This document shows, piece by piece, positions 28,201 to 43,200 of a stretch of 64,000 bases of DNA; position 1 is the stretch's first letter; every line of letters begins with the position of its first letter. The notes below the pieces were generated by a model. The model had not been told where the DNA came from. It ran no database searches and saw only the letters and a list, made by a program, of their open reading frames with translations. A program made the translations under genes and the position numbers. This stretch comes from Rodentolepis nana. Lineage: Eukaryota > Platyhelminthes > Cestoda > Cyclophyllidea > Hymenolepididae. The stretch is from contig UZAE01000009.1 in the NCBI GenBank assembly GCA_900617975.1, positions 1 to 64,000 of the forward strand. The letters are read 5' to 3'.

Positions 28201-31200
28201 AAACTCATCGGAATGCGTCAGTCTGCAAATGGTCTTCGTTTGAGATGTGTTCTTCGAGGCGCTGGCGATAAAGATAAAGATACTCCTGTACCGGGAAGCC
28301 CTCTGAAACCAGATGAAGAAGCTCCGGGAGATTTCGTTGAAGTCGTTGTCGAAAAAGATCCTACTGAACCAGGAATTAAACTTGAGGAAGTTGATCCTAG
28401 TACGTAAATGGTTTTGTGAGAAGCAAAATAGGCTTGACGTCTAAACAACTTATCTGAACTTTTCAATTTTAGCCCCTGATGATGATCCAAGAAAGGCATT
28501 CCATGTTAAAATCGACGGTCTAGATTCCAATGGTAATTTGGCTGGACCAGAAAATTCTACCATCTCAATTAAGGCTGAACTTATAGGTGAGTACAGTAAT
28601 AAACGGGATTAAAACCTCTCGATCAACTGGCAGAGGAGAAACTAAATTTTATTTGTATTTAACAGATGAATTTACTGGCGGTAAGGCCGATGTACCTCCT
28701 GGAGGCGAAATCATTTATGGATTGGAAGTCACGGATGCCGATGGAAATCCAGCTCCCTTGAATCGCATGGCTGACTCAATTGAAATTGACGCCAAATCGG
28801 GAGAGATTAAATTCATCAACTTTAAGGGAGATAGCCTTGAACCTGTGGCAAAGAGCATTCGTCTTAGAGTGATCGGTGAAATAAATGAACCCGGCAAACG
28901 TCAACGATTTGCATCTCCATATATCCACTCTGTAATAACAAAAGATGGTGAACCTGTTGAAGGTATGATATTTGCAAATATCTGAATCTATGAAATGCTC
29001 CAGAGTGGAAAGGACTCAACTATTATAGTTTTTATTACTTCGGGATTATATGGACAGATTATACTAACTTCTATACTTTTAGCGAATTTCAGTTAGATTT
29101 ATTGCTTTCTCACACACCTAATCGCGACCAAGAAGATAATGAGGAATGAGCTGAAAGCAACATTCCAAAACATTCCGGACTTAACCAATGCCTTAACTTT
29201 CGTTCTGCTTAGTCGTCCACTACTTAGTAATTGTTACAGACTGCAGTCATGTGGATGGTAAAGGTCAACTTAGAGTAATTAGACGAATTTCGATGGTATT
29301 TTTCGTGAGTATGTAAAGTTGTGAAACATCAGCTGATTTAAACATATGCAGCAAAATGTATGGTTTAAATTATCATGTCGCATAGTTATTTGAACGACCT
29401 ACGAGACCCGTATACCGTGTATATTTTGTTAATGTTAAAGATATGACTTCCAACAGTTCAAATCAAACTATGAGCATTATAGCTTGAGACGCATTGTTTC
29501 CTTTAGAAAATTGAACCCACAAAGCAATATTCCAATGTCAACAATGATAATAATAATACTTAATAATTATTCGTATTTGTAGTTTTGCCTTGACATATCA
29601 TCCATGAAAAAGTGTGTAAACGACGTTTACCCTTCCATTCCATGACATTTCTATTGCACTCAGAGTTGTCACCTATTTTCTATATTTATTAGAATAAGAA
29701 AAGAAAGAAAGCATGAGTGTGTCAGGCTTTACAATGAGCCTTAATGCCTTTATTTCAATGATGATTAAAGTAAATGGGACGTAATAGAAATGGAATGAAT
29801 GAAACGGGCAATTCATTGGGAATCAAATCTAAAGGCATTCAAGCAGGCGACTAAAAAATGGTGATCGGGGGACACAGCGCACTGCTTTTGCTCAGTCGAT
29901 ATTGTGACAAGCTTTCATTATTTCAGATGGAAGGCCCATTGGCAAAGCATTGGAAGAACTGAAACCACTGGTGGTTGGTCTAAGCGATTGTCGTAATTTG
30001 CCAATTGAAGTGGGAAGCCAATTGACTTTAATCTGTGACGTTAAAGGCAAGTGAAAAGCAAATATTTGTCAAGCAAACTAAGTCCCACTTGAAATCACTG
30101 ACCTTTTACATTTAGGTCCAGAAAATGAGGTTGATAAACTCCTATTTGGCTGGGAGCTGAGAGACGAGAACGGAAATGCACTTCCCTTCCCTGGTTCAGT
30201 TGCCGATTTGGCGAAACAGTCTGGCAATAAACTGCAATTGATCGGTCTATACAAGCCCAACAAATCTGTCTACGGCAGGTGTGTTGTTGCTCGTCCAAGT
30301 GCTGGAAGCTCGAAATACCATAGCGATTACTTTGAAATCGGAGCTGAATGCAAACCATGTTAGTTGCCAGTTCTTCTAGTAATAAACACGCTCCAAAGAT
30401 GTTGATTTTAGACTATTTTTTCACATTTTAGCTCCCCAGTCCTCCGTTAAAGTCGATGTACAAAGTATTCCGCGACACGATCCAGATGAAAAAGCCTTTG
30501 AATGCTTTGCATACGGTTAGAATAAATCTACCTTTAACATAACGATATTTCCTTAAATTAGCGTTAGCCAACTGAACGATATATTTACTATAGATTCTGC
30601 AACTGGTTCCCGCATAACTAACACCTCATATGGATGGCAATTCAGATCTATCGAAACGGGAAGAGCCATTTCACCGACAATGATCTTCAGCAAAGTCACC
30701 AATGATGGCAATCGAATCGTCATGAATAATCTGATCGCTGATGTTGATCTACAATCACTGGTTGGCTCACAAAAAGTATATGGTGAATGTATTGCAAATG
30801 TTCCCAGAAGTCCAGATGGTGCGATTCGGGATACATACACCTCCGGTCCTAAGTTTTACATTGAGAAGCATCCGTCAGGAACAGTGAATATAGATGTTAT
30901 CAGAGACGTTGAAGGTACGTTCAGTCCAATAATTGCCGGGGATTCAAATTCGTTGATAAAGTGGCGGTGAAGCATTTGTATTTAAAATGTTTTAACACAG
31001 AAGACGTGCAATACCAATTTAGTAGTCAATAGGAGAAGTTTTAAACTCCTTGAATTAACTGTGTAGAAATTAAGAAAATGAGAGTATTGGAATTTTCCGA
31101 AAAGCCGCCCAGGGTGGTTAAACGGGAAATTTAATTTCATGAAACTATCTTTGAAACTATATAATCGCCTACCCGAATAAGCGACCATGGACGATAATAC

Positions 31201-34200
31201 AGAAACAAAACCTAAGAAGAGCATATATATATATATATATATACGCTTCGGTGAGTGCCCCAAATAGAGAAAAGCTGTAAGACTGCACGGGCGATTATTC
31301 GAATGAGCGGACTTTCGGAGAACCCCAGTAATCGATACACTAATCTTAATGATGTCGGATATTATCATCGACTTATTCCTTTGTTATTTTAGAGCCCAAA
31401 ATTCAATTTCATATGACTGGAGTAGAAGACGGCAAATTAGTGGCCAACGAAGGTGATAATAAGATAATTAGTTGCGTCGCAGTTGATCCGGAAACGAGGC
31501 GTCCAATTGAAGGGCTAGATGTTCAATGGGTCTTTGAATATAATGAAGGAACAGTGGCTGACACCATAACACTGGCAAAGAAAGTTAAATTAACGCCTGT
31601 TCCGTCAGGTTCAGTCCTTCGCCTCCAAGAAATCTCTAAGACAGCATCCGGACTTCGTGCCAAATGTGTCGCCGTTAATGCTAATCGCGGATTGAATAGG
31701 AAACCTGGACAAGAAGATCCCATTGATCCTAAGGTCCAAGTTGAAAGTCCTTATGTGACTTTTGAGGTAACACCAGCAATGCCTGAAGGGGAGGAGGGAA
31801 AAGTTGTTCCCAAACCCATACTACGTAAGGTCTACTGTTTATTACTTTGTACTATCCATCGATCACGTCTAATTACCTTGTCTTTCACATAATGCAGCAA
31901 CGCCAAAAGACTTCAAATTCGTTATCGATGGATTAGATGAGAATGGAAATCTAGCCCTCTCCAAAGGGTCGAACAAAGAGTTGAAGGTTAAACTAGTTGG
32001 TGTGTGACCATTAAGTGAAATTCAACAAAATACTTTGTCAGAAATTAGAATGACTTAAATGGCATTGTATGTCTTTTAGATCCAGAAACTGGTGAAGAAC
32101 TGCCGAAAGATCCCAAGGTCAAATATGGAGTTGAGCTCAGCCATTCAGATAAGTCGCCAGCTCCTCTTGGTGTCTTAGCTGAAGGCATAGAAGTAGACTC
32201 AGATGAAGGAACTCTAAAGATTGAGGGCTATCGTGGCGATGAACTCAACAACAACGCCGACGACCTTTTCCTTCGATTTACTGTGGAACGACAGTCACCT
32301 TCAGGAGATGGCACATTTGAGAAGTTTGGATCTGAACCAATTCCAATTAAGACTCTTAATGAAGAGGGTGGAGTTATTTCTGGTTAGTGAGGTCTTCTTT
32401 ACCTTAAAACCTGTTCTATAATATCAACAATTGTTTTCAATTTATTATTTTTCAGATAATCGTGATCCCACAATTCGACACTCCGATCTCACACCTGTTG
32501 TTCTTGGTCTGAGTGCATGCGGCAATCTAGTCTATGAGGATGGTGATAACGTTACGCTCAAATGCATAGTCAGAGGTTTGTTTCCATCATTTTATTTATA
32601 CCTCTTGACCTACGATTAGTCGTAAATTGTATTTCTTTTAATTTTCAGGCTTATCAGACGATAGCGGTTTGGTATTTGCTTGGAAGATGATTAGACCTGG
32701 TGGTGTCATGGTTCCAACAGCAGGCAATTTGGCCAGATTTGTGGAACAGGAAGGTTCAAAGTTACGTCTGACAGGCATGCAGAAACAGGATGGATTGCTC
32801 TATGGTAGCTGCTCGGTCGCTCGTAAGAGTGGAAACGCTGCACTCTATAGTACCACCTACTTCCCTATCGGTGGAAATTGCAAATCCAGTAAGACCAACA
32901 GACCTGCCAAAATCTTTAGCTTAAAATAATAATAATATGTGAGGCTGCAGCAATGGTCAGTATGTAATGTAAGCATAAAAATAAGGGCAAATATTTGAGA
33001 TAAACTACGTATTCTGGTACAAGGTGGTCTTTGCACCGATTTGGACTGTAATTGTAAGTAACCGTCATGTTGCTAGCCCGTTAGAAAGGTAATGAGATTG
33101 CTCATGAATGACATCTATGATTTCAAATAAGGAATATGGCTAATCCTCTTCATTTCGACGAGTGGATTACACGGGGTTAGAGAAATGGGAATAAAGTTAG
33201 CAGACAACACTGCATAATTGGCACAAGCAGTGCCTCGACTTGTCAATGTCTCATTGGCCCTTATGAGTCAGCTGTAGACAAGGCGCGAACTGTATCTTTG
33301 TTTCGCGTTATCGGGGTTTGAACAGTCGTGAAATAGTTGGGATATACGGAAAGAAGTTTCTTCTAAAAATGATCCTTTTTATTACCTAACTAATGAATGT
33401 GCAATGGTTATTATGATTTCTATTAGCGAAGCGCTTAGTCAGTTGCGTGTACTCCACTCCATTGAAGGTTAATATTGAAAAGACCCCCTATGCTATACTG
33501 GACGATATTGAAGTAGAACAATAAATTATCCTTCCGTTTTTAAAAGCGTCTTCCTAATGTCTGATAATTTTAATTCTTCAGCGAGCAAAATTGTCACCGA
33601 AGTCGATGAAATTCCAATGAACTCATCTTATGAACGCAAGTTTATATGCAAAGCTACGGGTAAGTTAACGTTTAAGCCCCATGCTAAAGTAAAAGCTTTG
33701 ATTGTTTTATAATTTTTAAATTTATCTGATATTTGGGCAGACTCTGAGACAGGCCAACAAATCCAAACTGGAAACTACTTGTGGGAGTTTTCAACTTCTA
33801 CCGGGGAGCCAGTTCTCTCAAGTCACATCTTCTCCAAGGTTGAAGTTAACGGGGACACCATTCAATTAAGTCGACCAATGCCTGGCCTGGACCTGTCGAA
33901 GTATCTTGGACCCAATGATGGAAAGTTTGTCGTGGGTAGATGTCGGATAATTTTTTCTGCAGATGGAGACGAATCTGAACAGCCGAATGCTCCTCCCTCT
34001 GATCCATTCATTGTTGTCACTGACGACAAAGGAGCTGTCAATATCCTGGACCCAGTTGATCTTATTGGTGGGTTTAAAAGCATAGTGTCACCATGCATGA
34101 TTTTAATGAATTGTTTGTTTGATTTCGTTTAATTGGTTTCAGATGAGAAGCCCAAAGTGATCATAGGCGGCGCGGAAAATAATCGAGTGAATCTAAACGA

Positions 34201-37200
34201 AGGCGACTCTGTAACCCTCAATTGTGCAGCCCAGGGTGAGCAGCAGTTATACGATTGCCTAACCATTTGGGGCTTGTTTTACCATTGGTACTAATGTTCA
34301 TATTTAAGACTGGCTAATTATTCCATTAAGCTATGCAGCTGAAATTGTTGTCCAAGGAGACATACGCTTTAAAGCTGTGACAAACACGAGGGAAACGTAA
34401 TAATAATATGCCAGTTTGTACTTATAGGGAGCAACCGATATCGAATAACGGAAGGTGAAATAGATTGTTAAGTGGAGGTGAACAAAAAGACGCAGATGGT
34501 AACGGCAAGGCATCATGAGACCACGGGTAGTTCCAAAATTTTAAATTTCTTCATTCATTCTCTGGGCTACAGAACACACTTTTCTGCAGTATTCAGTGCT
34601 TATTCACCTATCATGCTACTTCAGTTCGTTTTCTATTTTGCTTCGAATTTTATGTGAGCACAAAACTTGGTTACATGCAGTCTAACAGATAACAGTTTTC
34701 AAATAGCAAAATTGATTCATAAAATGTCATGTTATCAGAGCTCCGTAGTCTGTGTTCACCCAAAGTGAACTTATGCCCACTCAATTTTATGTCATTAAAT
34801 TAAATACTTCAATCGGTGCTGATCTTGTCACTTCTTTCTGATGTCACGGTTACACATGGCCTGAATATGTTGGTTTACTGAACAACTTCCCTAATTTAAT
34901 ATGTGCCAAGCGTTCTAATCAACCGGCATGCACAATTGAGTGCATCTTCCGGCTATAATTGAATCCACTTATGGTAATTCCTGTTTAACTCGGTGGAATA
35001 GTCCAGAGTGCATGCTTAAGTAAAATCTTGAGGGAAACTAAATAACCAAAAAAGTGGCATACTGCTTGTAACACGACTGACTTGATTGAAGATACTACTA
35101 TTTGACTGAGTGAAGATTTTAACCTAAAGTCGTGACATGCTGAATATAATGTCATCGAGATTTTATTTATTTATTTCAAATGACAGGCATTTTGATTGTT
35201 ATCATTAGCCCTTTAGTAGACTTCGAACTTCATAGAGAAGAGGAACATCATAGTGGGAAAATTCGAGTGAGGGAAAAGAAGAGTGATTCACAGATGTAAA
35301 GAGACAGATGGACACAACTGAAGAGAAAAGATAAGTCGAGTACTGTTGAAGTTGTCGAATATGACATACAGTGCGGTGATAGTAGTTTGAAGTGAGAAGT
35401 CAACCGCCGGTTAATAGACTTTTTGTTGCATGAGTATACGTTGCCCAGGATGCACCACTTGTAGGTAAGTCTATCGCCCGCCCCATGTCACCGAAATTAG
35501 ACGTGTTTTAAATGGGATTGGAGCCTCTAATGTTCTCTTTTAAAAACCTGAATGACAAATTTTTCCACTTTTGACTTTTCTTTACATAAGTGATAATTTC
35601 GCTCTTTAAAAACAGATATAGTTTCATCTGAAAACCTTGCTGGCCTGAAATACTCTTGGGAGATTCGCACAAACGATAATAAACCAGTGGACACAAGTGC
35701 CATAGCTGACAAAATTGAAATGCTCCCGACTGGTGAAATCAAATTGAGTGGTCTTAAACAAACTGCCGATGCACTTCGAGCTCGTTGTATTCTCATCAAC
35801 GATACAAAGGTTCCCGAAGCAATTTCTGGAATTGATCAGGGTCCACTTCCAGCCGGTGAGTCGAAGCCTGGAGAGTACATCGACTTTAATGTTAAGCCAA
35901 ACCCCAGCAGTCCTATTCAGTTCAATGACACGAAACTTCTTGGTAGGTCATCCATAAGATTGTTCCTAACTTCATACGATGCCAAGTGCTTATCTTAACG
36001 AAATTATTGCAGATATTAATGAAGTGGATCCTCCAAAACTCATCGTACAAGTGGAAGGACTTGATGATAGCGGTGCTTTGACTGCGAAGGAATCTGAAGA
36101 TGTCACTCTTAAAGGAAAGCTTATTGGTGAGTGCTCCATTTCGGCGGAACTTTATTCAAACCTAATCTGGTAAAGTATACAAGAATTTAGTATTTCGTAT
36201 GGTGGACATTAATCAAGGTAGTGATTCGATATGGGGTATTAGTAGATAAAATGAAGTAATATTGAAGTCAGCGCCCTATATTTAAGAAACTATTGATAAC
36301 AGATATCTCAGCGAAGTGATCTTTTAGGACGGCAATAAACTCTGATGGCGATGCAATACTGAATAGAAACAAGAATAAAATAGCCACCAATTTGTTCATC
36401 TCTTCATCTTCGTTGTAGACTGCTCTGCCTACATGTACTCAGACCAAGGCGATTAATTTGAATAGCGCTATAAGTCACATGATTCTATTGATATAAACAT
36501 CTGCCTAAAGATACGGTAGTAGCACGGTTCTGTTCAAAGATAAGGGGCATAGTAAAACCCCAAATCAATAATTGGTGATCAAATCCCGCGAATTCGGTTC
36601 AGATGCGCACAATATATAAATACTCTTCGACTAATCGAAATGTTGGAAGATGTGAGAAAAATTGCATTTGAAAGCTCCTTGCCTTTCTAGTTGACATGAA
36701 TGAGGGTGTTGGAAAATACGAATCATCGATATTTGAACATATCTAGATCCCTCTACAAACGATGAGTCCCACGAAAATGTACGATTCGGTATCGAAGCCA
36801 GCTATGCTGATGGAAGTCCTGCTCCTCTTGGTATTCTCGCTGACACTGTCACAGTGGATGCTCAAACAGGTGAAATAAAGTTGATCGGTTTCAAGGGAGA
36901 CAAATTCTCTCCTCAACGCGATAGTTTACGAGTTCGAGTTATTGCGGAAAGGATTGATACTGAACCAGAAAAAGCAGTTCTCGAACGCTTTGCCTCGAAG
37001 TATATTCCAGTGGTCTTGCTTGGAGAAGATGGTGCACCGGTTATGGGTATGTAAACATTCAGATTCCTGTTTAGATCTCGATGTTTTCTTAATGAAAATC
37101 TTCATGAATATAGATGGCAGACCAACTGTTCTAAAACTTGATCCCGTCTACCCAACTATAAATGGCCTAAGCCCGTGCGGCAATCTATTCCTTCAACCTG

Positions 37201-40200
37201 AATACTCAACATCAGTTTACTGCAAGGCTACCGGTACGTTTTGGCTTCTGATAATTACTTCCAACCTTAATGTAAGAGAATAAAGTTTAAATATTTTTAT
37301 TTCCATCTTCCCTATAGACAAAACTGAATTGGCGGATGAGTTTATCTATGGTTGGGAACTCCTCAATGCTAAAGGCGATTCAATTCCTCTTGTTGGTATT
37401 GTGGCCAAATCAGTGGTTGTTGAAGGATCTGCACTTCAGCTAATTGAAGCAAAGATTCCATCCGCACCTGTGTTTGGACGGTGTGTTGTCTCTCGAAAAG
37501 CTGGTGATGATACGCGATACTACAGTCCAATCTTTCAAGTTGGAGGAGAATGTGACCTAGGTAACTGGAGAATTGAATTGCCTTTCCAAATTTTCAGTCT
37601 AATATGAAATCGATAATTATTTGATTCCCTCTTCCCCCTCCATCATACTCCCAATTAGCTGAACTAGAAGGAAACAACTATTAGAAGAGGATGAGTTTAT
37701 CTTAAAAACAGGTGAATGCAATTCGAATAATCTTTTTCTAGCGCATTGATGTGAAGTTGAGAGCGGAGCGAATGCTAGGACCATATGACCCGAGCAGTAT
37801 TCCAGTATGGGAATTGACATTATCATTGTCAATGTGTTTCCGGCTTAATCTAAGTCGGAGGTAGCTTGGAACAGCTTTTAAGAGAAAATTACCTTCCAGT
37901 TTACCATGTCAGTGAAGGTGCTCTAGTGATATCGTAACTTCTGACTAAGCAGGCATACACACATTGGACGCTACTTTATAAATTAGAAAAAAGCAATGGC
38001 CCCAAAATAATAATGAGGCTCCTTTTGATGGGGATGGCGAGTGGGGTTGTTCAATTACACGCAGATTATTTCAATTTCCCTATCCCTAAGATCTCCTCCC
38101 CTCCTGCCCCCCCCCCCGCCCACTGCTTAACATTGAGACATGTGAACGATTTCAAGCTATCTCTTTGACTTAAACGGAAGACAAAAATAGTGGGGTAGTT
38201 GTCACTTTTTAGATAGCTCATCTTCACATTTTCTTATGAAAAATACAATCGAGATGAACATCTAACATGACCCCCTCCCCACTCCACGTCCAAAAGACAA
38301 TTCACTCCAATTTCTTGACACCTGAATTCTGGACTTTGTCATTATAGTTTGTTGCAATATGAGTGGTCGGGGTCTGCGATATTACAAAAATAACTAATCC
38401 TTTTTCTGTAACAGCTGAGCTTCTAACAACGACTTCAACCAAAGCCCCGCCAAAAGTGGAAGTTCCTACTGAAACGCCTACTGATGGAAATAGTAATGAG
38501 ACGGATCCAACTTTCTCTAACACAATCAAAAAGGATGACATAGAAATCCTCTTCCAATTGACTGGTATCGACTCTGATCGAGTTGTGAGAGGCAAGCCAG
38601 GCGATAATGCAACGCTCACATGTACCGCTTACAGTAAGCATTTCCTCGGTGCAAAGTTTTCCCTTGAAGTTGGTTCTACTTTTACACTGATTTTGCCCCT
38701 TTTCAGATGCTCTGACAAATGAGACCATTTCTGATGCGTCAATCAGTTGGGAGTTCTCTGATCTTGAGCTCAATAAAATAAGTCCAATGCACATTGCCAA
38801 GCAAGTAGCGGTTAACGGCAAAAATGCCATAAATTTCATTGAACTGCGCAAAGAACCCCGGGCCGGTGGACGTTGTCTTATCACCTTAGCAAGCAAAGCT
38901 ACCATCAGCACGCCGTTCTTCTACTTCCATGTCACGGATGATGAAGCAGGTAAACGATCAAGCCGTTAACAGTTCCCACTAACCTCGTTTCTTAGTACTT
39001 CACGGAGTCTCCTTTTGTAGCACAACCACCATTGCAGCTTCCAAACGGTGAAATGCCCATTGAGGTAGTAGTTGAAGGACTTGATGAGAAAGGAAAAATA
39101 GCTGTTAAACAGGTTGGAGATGATGCTCAGTTGACCTGCAAGGCCCGTCGATCAGATACTAATGAGACCATTACTGAAAACATACGATATGGCTGGGAAT
39201 GGCGTTATTTGGACAACGATCCAGCTATGACAAGCAACCTTGCTGTCGGCATCAAAACAGATGGTCATAACATGGAATTGCGTGGCATCCGAGCGCCTGA
39301 AAGCTTAGGTGGTCGTGGAGTGAAGGGTCGTTGTGTTCTTCATGTTCCTGCTAAGATCATCGATCCTGAAGCCTCAGAAGATCAGGAACGAAAATTCACC
39401 TCGCCTTACTTCATGGTCGTGGTTGATCGTGTACCCTCTCCTATTCAACCACCTATTCATGGACACGAAATCGGTACGTAGTTGTGTTCACAATCTTTCA
39501 CTCGACATCAATGTTTTAAAATCTGACTCAATTCTTACACGAACCTTCTCGTTTTAGATGGTATTTCTGTGGAAATTGAGGGTGCACCCAATTCGGAGTT
39601 AAAAGCGAGTCAAGGAAGTAATGCTAAACTGGACTGTGTAGTTAAAAGTAAGTTTGTTTGGTATGAAAATTGCATGCTCTTGATTATCATTTGATCATGA
39701 GAGGTCCAATTCTGATGGTAAGAATATTGGGAGATTCAATGGGGAATATATTTAGGGTAGTTCTCTTAAATGCATTAAAACTGATTTATTAATGAGAATA
39801 AATAAGGCCTAGAAATGGCCTTTCAATACAGTCGGACTTACTAAAAACTAAATGACAGGGGAAGGAAGATCTAAGAAGGAGGCATCCAAAACTGAAAGAA
39901 ATGCGAAAGAATCCTGGACTTAGAGATTAGAACCCGAATTGCTGGGCTCTTTTTTAATAATTTTCGATGGTCAAATAAATTAAAGTCATCATCGGAGAAT
40001 TGGGACGTATAAGAACGAACAGGTCTATACTTCATCGTTTGTTGATTGCACAGTTAAAAATAAGTTGTATCTACTTAAATTTATGTGGAATACACACCGA
40101 AGTGAAGTAACTTCCTGATCACATAACACTTGTGCCCACGTCTGTGCTAGCTAATCGAGTTAATTTCTCCCTTAAGAGCAAATTAAGCAAGTTGAAATCG

Positions 40201-43200
40201 ATACTCACATCCAGCTCGGCGTGAAAATTACCGTGAATGAATTAGTTTTTGATGTAGAGTTACGCCTTTTAGACACCACAAGTGGAAAGCCAATTTCAGC
40301 AGCACTCTACGCAATCGTCTATGGCTGGGAATTCAGAGATGCAGCTGGTGACGCTGTAGACAGCAGCTTCTTCGCGAATGCAGTCAACATTGAACCCTTC
40401 GGAAGCTTGAAACTTTCTGGTCTATCAGCACCACCTACTGGCCGTTTCCCAATGCGAATTCGATGCTATGCCACTCTTGCCAAACGTCTACCGGCTACGG
40501 AAACGGAGGTACTTCAACCGAAATTCTATACATCTGATTATGTTGGCTTTCTGATTGTCCGCGATGATGGCACTGTTACTGGACCTAAAACTGGTCAGCC
40601 CGAACCTGACTGTAAGTTTAGTGAGATAGTTAACAACGAATGCGTTTGTGTCTTAAAGGGTTTTAATTAGTCTCCTTTTCGTTTTAGTGCAAGGGAAACT
40701 TGTTAAAATCGATGTTGAAGGATTGCATCCAAGTGGAGATTTGAAGAGCCTTCCAGGCGAGAATGTAGAACTAATTTGTGTAGCCACTGGTAAGAAAGTC
40801 TTTTTGGTTCTTTCTCCTATGTATTTGCTTTGTCCCCTTCCAAACCGCTGTGTTTTTCTTCGCTAAAGACAAGAGAACGGACCAAAGAATTTCTGCTGAT
40901 AAAGCCATCTACGACTGGAATCTCATTCGACCTGATGGCCAAAAACTCTCTAATGGTCAAGTGGCTGATAAAGTCTTGTACGCCGGAGATCGTTTGATAC
41001 TAAAACGTGTTCGTTTATTGGATCCTTCTCTCCAAGGTTCGATGGGCCGTTGTGAAGTGTTCTACAATGGGCAGACCTATTCCTCTCCATTCTTTAAACT
41101 TGATTTTACTCCGAAGCGACCTGAAGAACAAATTGAAGGTAGATAGGAAACCTACATAGTTGTATACTCTTCTGAAAATGAATGAATATATTTAACCTTC
41201 TCCCTCATGCAGGTGATGGAGTTCTTGATGTTGATATTCTTGGCATCAACAAAATTCTTGGTGTCGTCGAATTAACTCCAGACGAAAAGACTCTTCAATG
41301 CACTGCTATTGGTAAGCAGTTTTTACTTTATGCAATTCTACAGGATATCTAGTAGCAATAATTCCAAATGGCACTGAGTTTCATGAATAGGTTGAGATGT
41401 TAAAACTACGAGTCTAGTCATTCAATAAGAAGAGCCTCACAGCAGTAGATATTGAATATCGACTTGTCATGCATTGGGCGAAATGAAGCTATGTGACTCA
41501 ATGTCACGTCCACAACTGAGCAAATGGGTAACAACAAGTGGGCATACTCAAATCCCAAATCACATATGAGATGCGAATGATGGAAAAACTATAGAAGGAG
41601 TTTAAGTAGTTGTATTGGTTTACAATTGATTAACTTTGACAATAACTTTTTCCACTATCTTTCATTTCTTAGACTCAGAATCACGAATACCTGAAACGAA
41701 TGTAACCTACGATTGGGAGTACTTCTATAGTGTTGAGGGATTGCCTGACATACCTGAAGTAATAGACACTGAACGAGTGGAAACCTTCAAGGAGGGTCTC
41801 AACGGAAAATTGACTCTTAAGGGAACTGGAAATATTACCCCATCGAAGAACAAAGTGATGCGTCTCAGATGTCGAGTTACCAAAGATGGCAAGAGTTATA
41901 CATCACCTTACTATGTCATTCGATTAACTGGAGAAGAAATTGAACCTATGAAATCAGGTATCTAAAATTTGTTAATAGATGATACTGCATATATCCTGTT
42001 TATCTATTGTAAATACTCTTGATTTTACTTAGAAGAGAAACCAGTTCCTAAGTACTGGGCTAAAATAAGTGGGCTTGATGAGCAAGATCGTGCGTCGGCA
42101 AATCCTGGAGATGATATGTCTCTTGGCTGCCGTGCTATGGGTATGTTCACATTCATTTCACAGTACTCCTCTAACTCTTAAACGGCAAATTTTATATTAA
42201 ATGATACTTGTTAAATTTCAGTTACTGCAACTGGTGAAGAAGCCAAGGATGTTGACTACGTGTGGGAGGTCCGAAGCACCGATGGAAGACTGATTGAAGT
42301 TGGTCAGCTGGGAGATGGGGGCGTTAGTTTTGCAGACAATGAATTAAAAATAAGCAAAATTAAGCCAAGCTATGGAACAATCAAGGGTCGTTGTGTTGTT
42401 ATTGATCGTTCCAGCAAGGAGCAATATCCTTCACCGTACTTTGTATTCGCAGTTCCACCTGACTTTGATCCAAAGGATATTGAGAGTATGCCTCATACTA
42501 TCAAAGACGCCTCACGTATGACCTTCACTATTCATTGCAGTTCATCATGATCATCTGTGTTTATTGAGATACATTTTATCTTACAGCGCAAGATGAACGC
42601 ATGAAAGTTTGGGTGACAGAGCTGAATGCGTTAGGCAACTTAAATGGCATGGTTGGTGACGACGCTTCTCTGAAGTGTAATGCTGAAGGTAAATTTTATT
42701 TCATAATGGGGAAGAAATTATGTCTATGTCAAGTTTATTTTTGGACGTTTATCCACATTCTAGCTCAAGTTCAAAATGCTGAAGTAACTGGCTACTCATG
42801 GGAGTTTTCTGACGCATACTCGCAGTCTTTATCTTCAAGTGTTCTTGCAAAAGAAGTTAAGTTTTCGACTGATGGCTCACTTCAAATGAATGGCCTACGA
42901 GCCTACAAGGACAAGCAAAGTTATCACGCCGTTGCTGGACGATGCTTTGCTAACGTCAAAATAGCCGGCGATGATGGTCATGTTGAAGAACTGCGCTTCC
43001 CGTCCAAGTTTTTCCATGTTGTGATTCGTGATACTGAAGAACCTTATCTTCCAAAGATGCCTGAAGACCGTATGTCCCATAATTGAAGCTTTCTATCATT
43101 TCTTCCGTCCAAAAACAACTGGTGTTTTTGTTTTTCTTTTAGCACAAGGAGAGTTCGTTATTGTTACTGTTGATGGACTTGATAAACGTGGAAATCTTAA

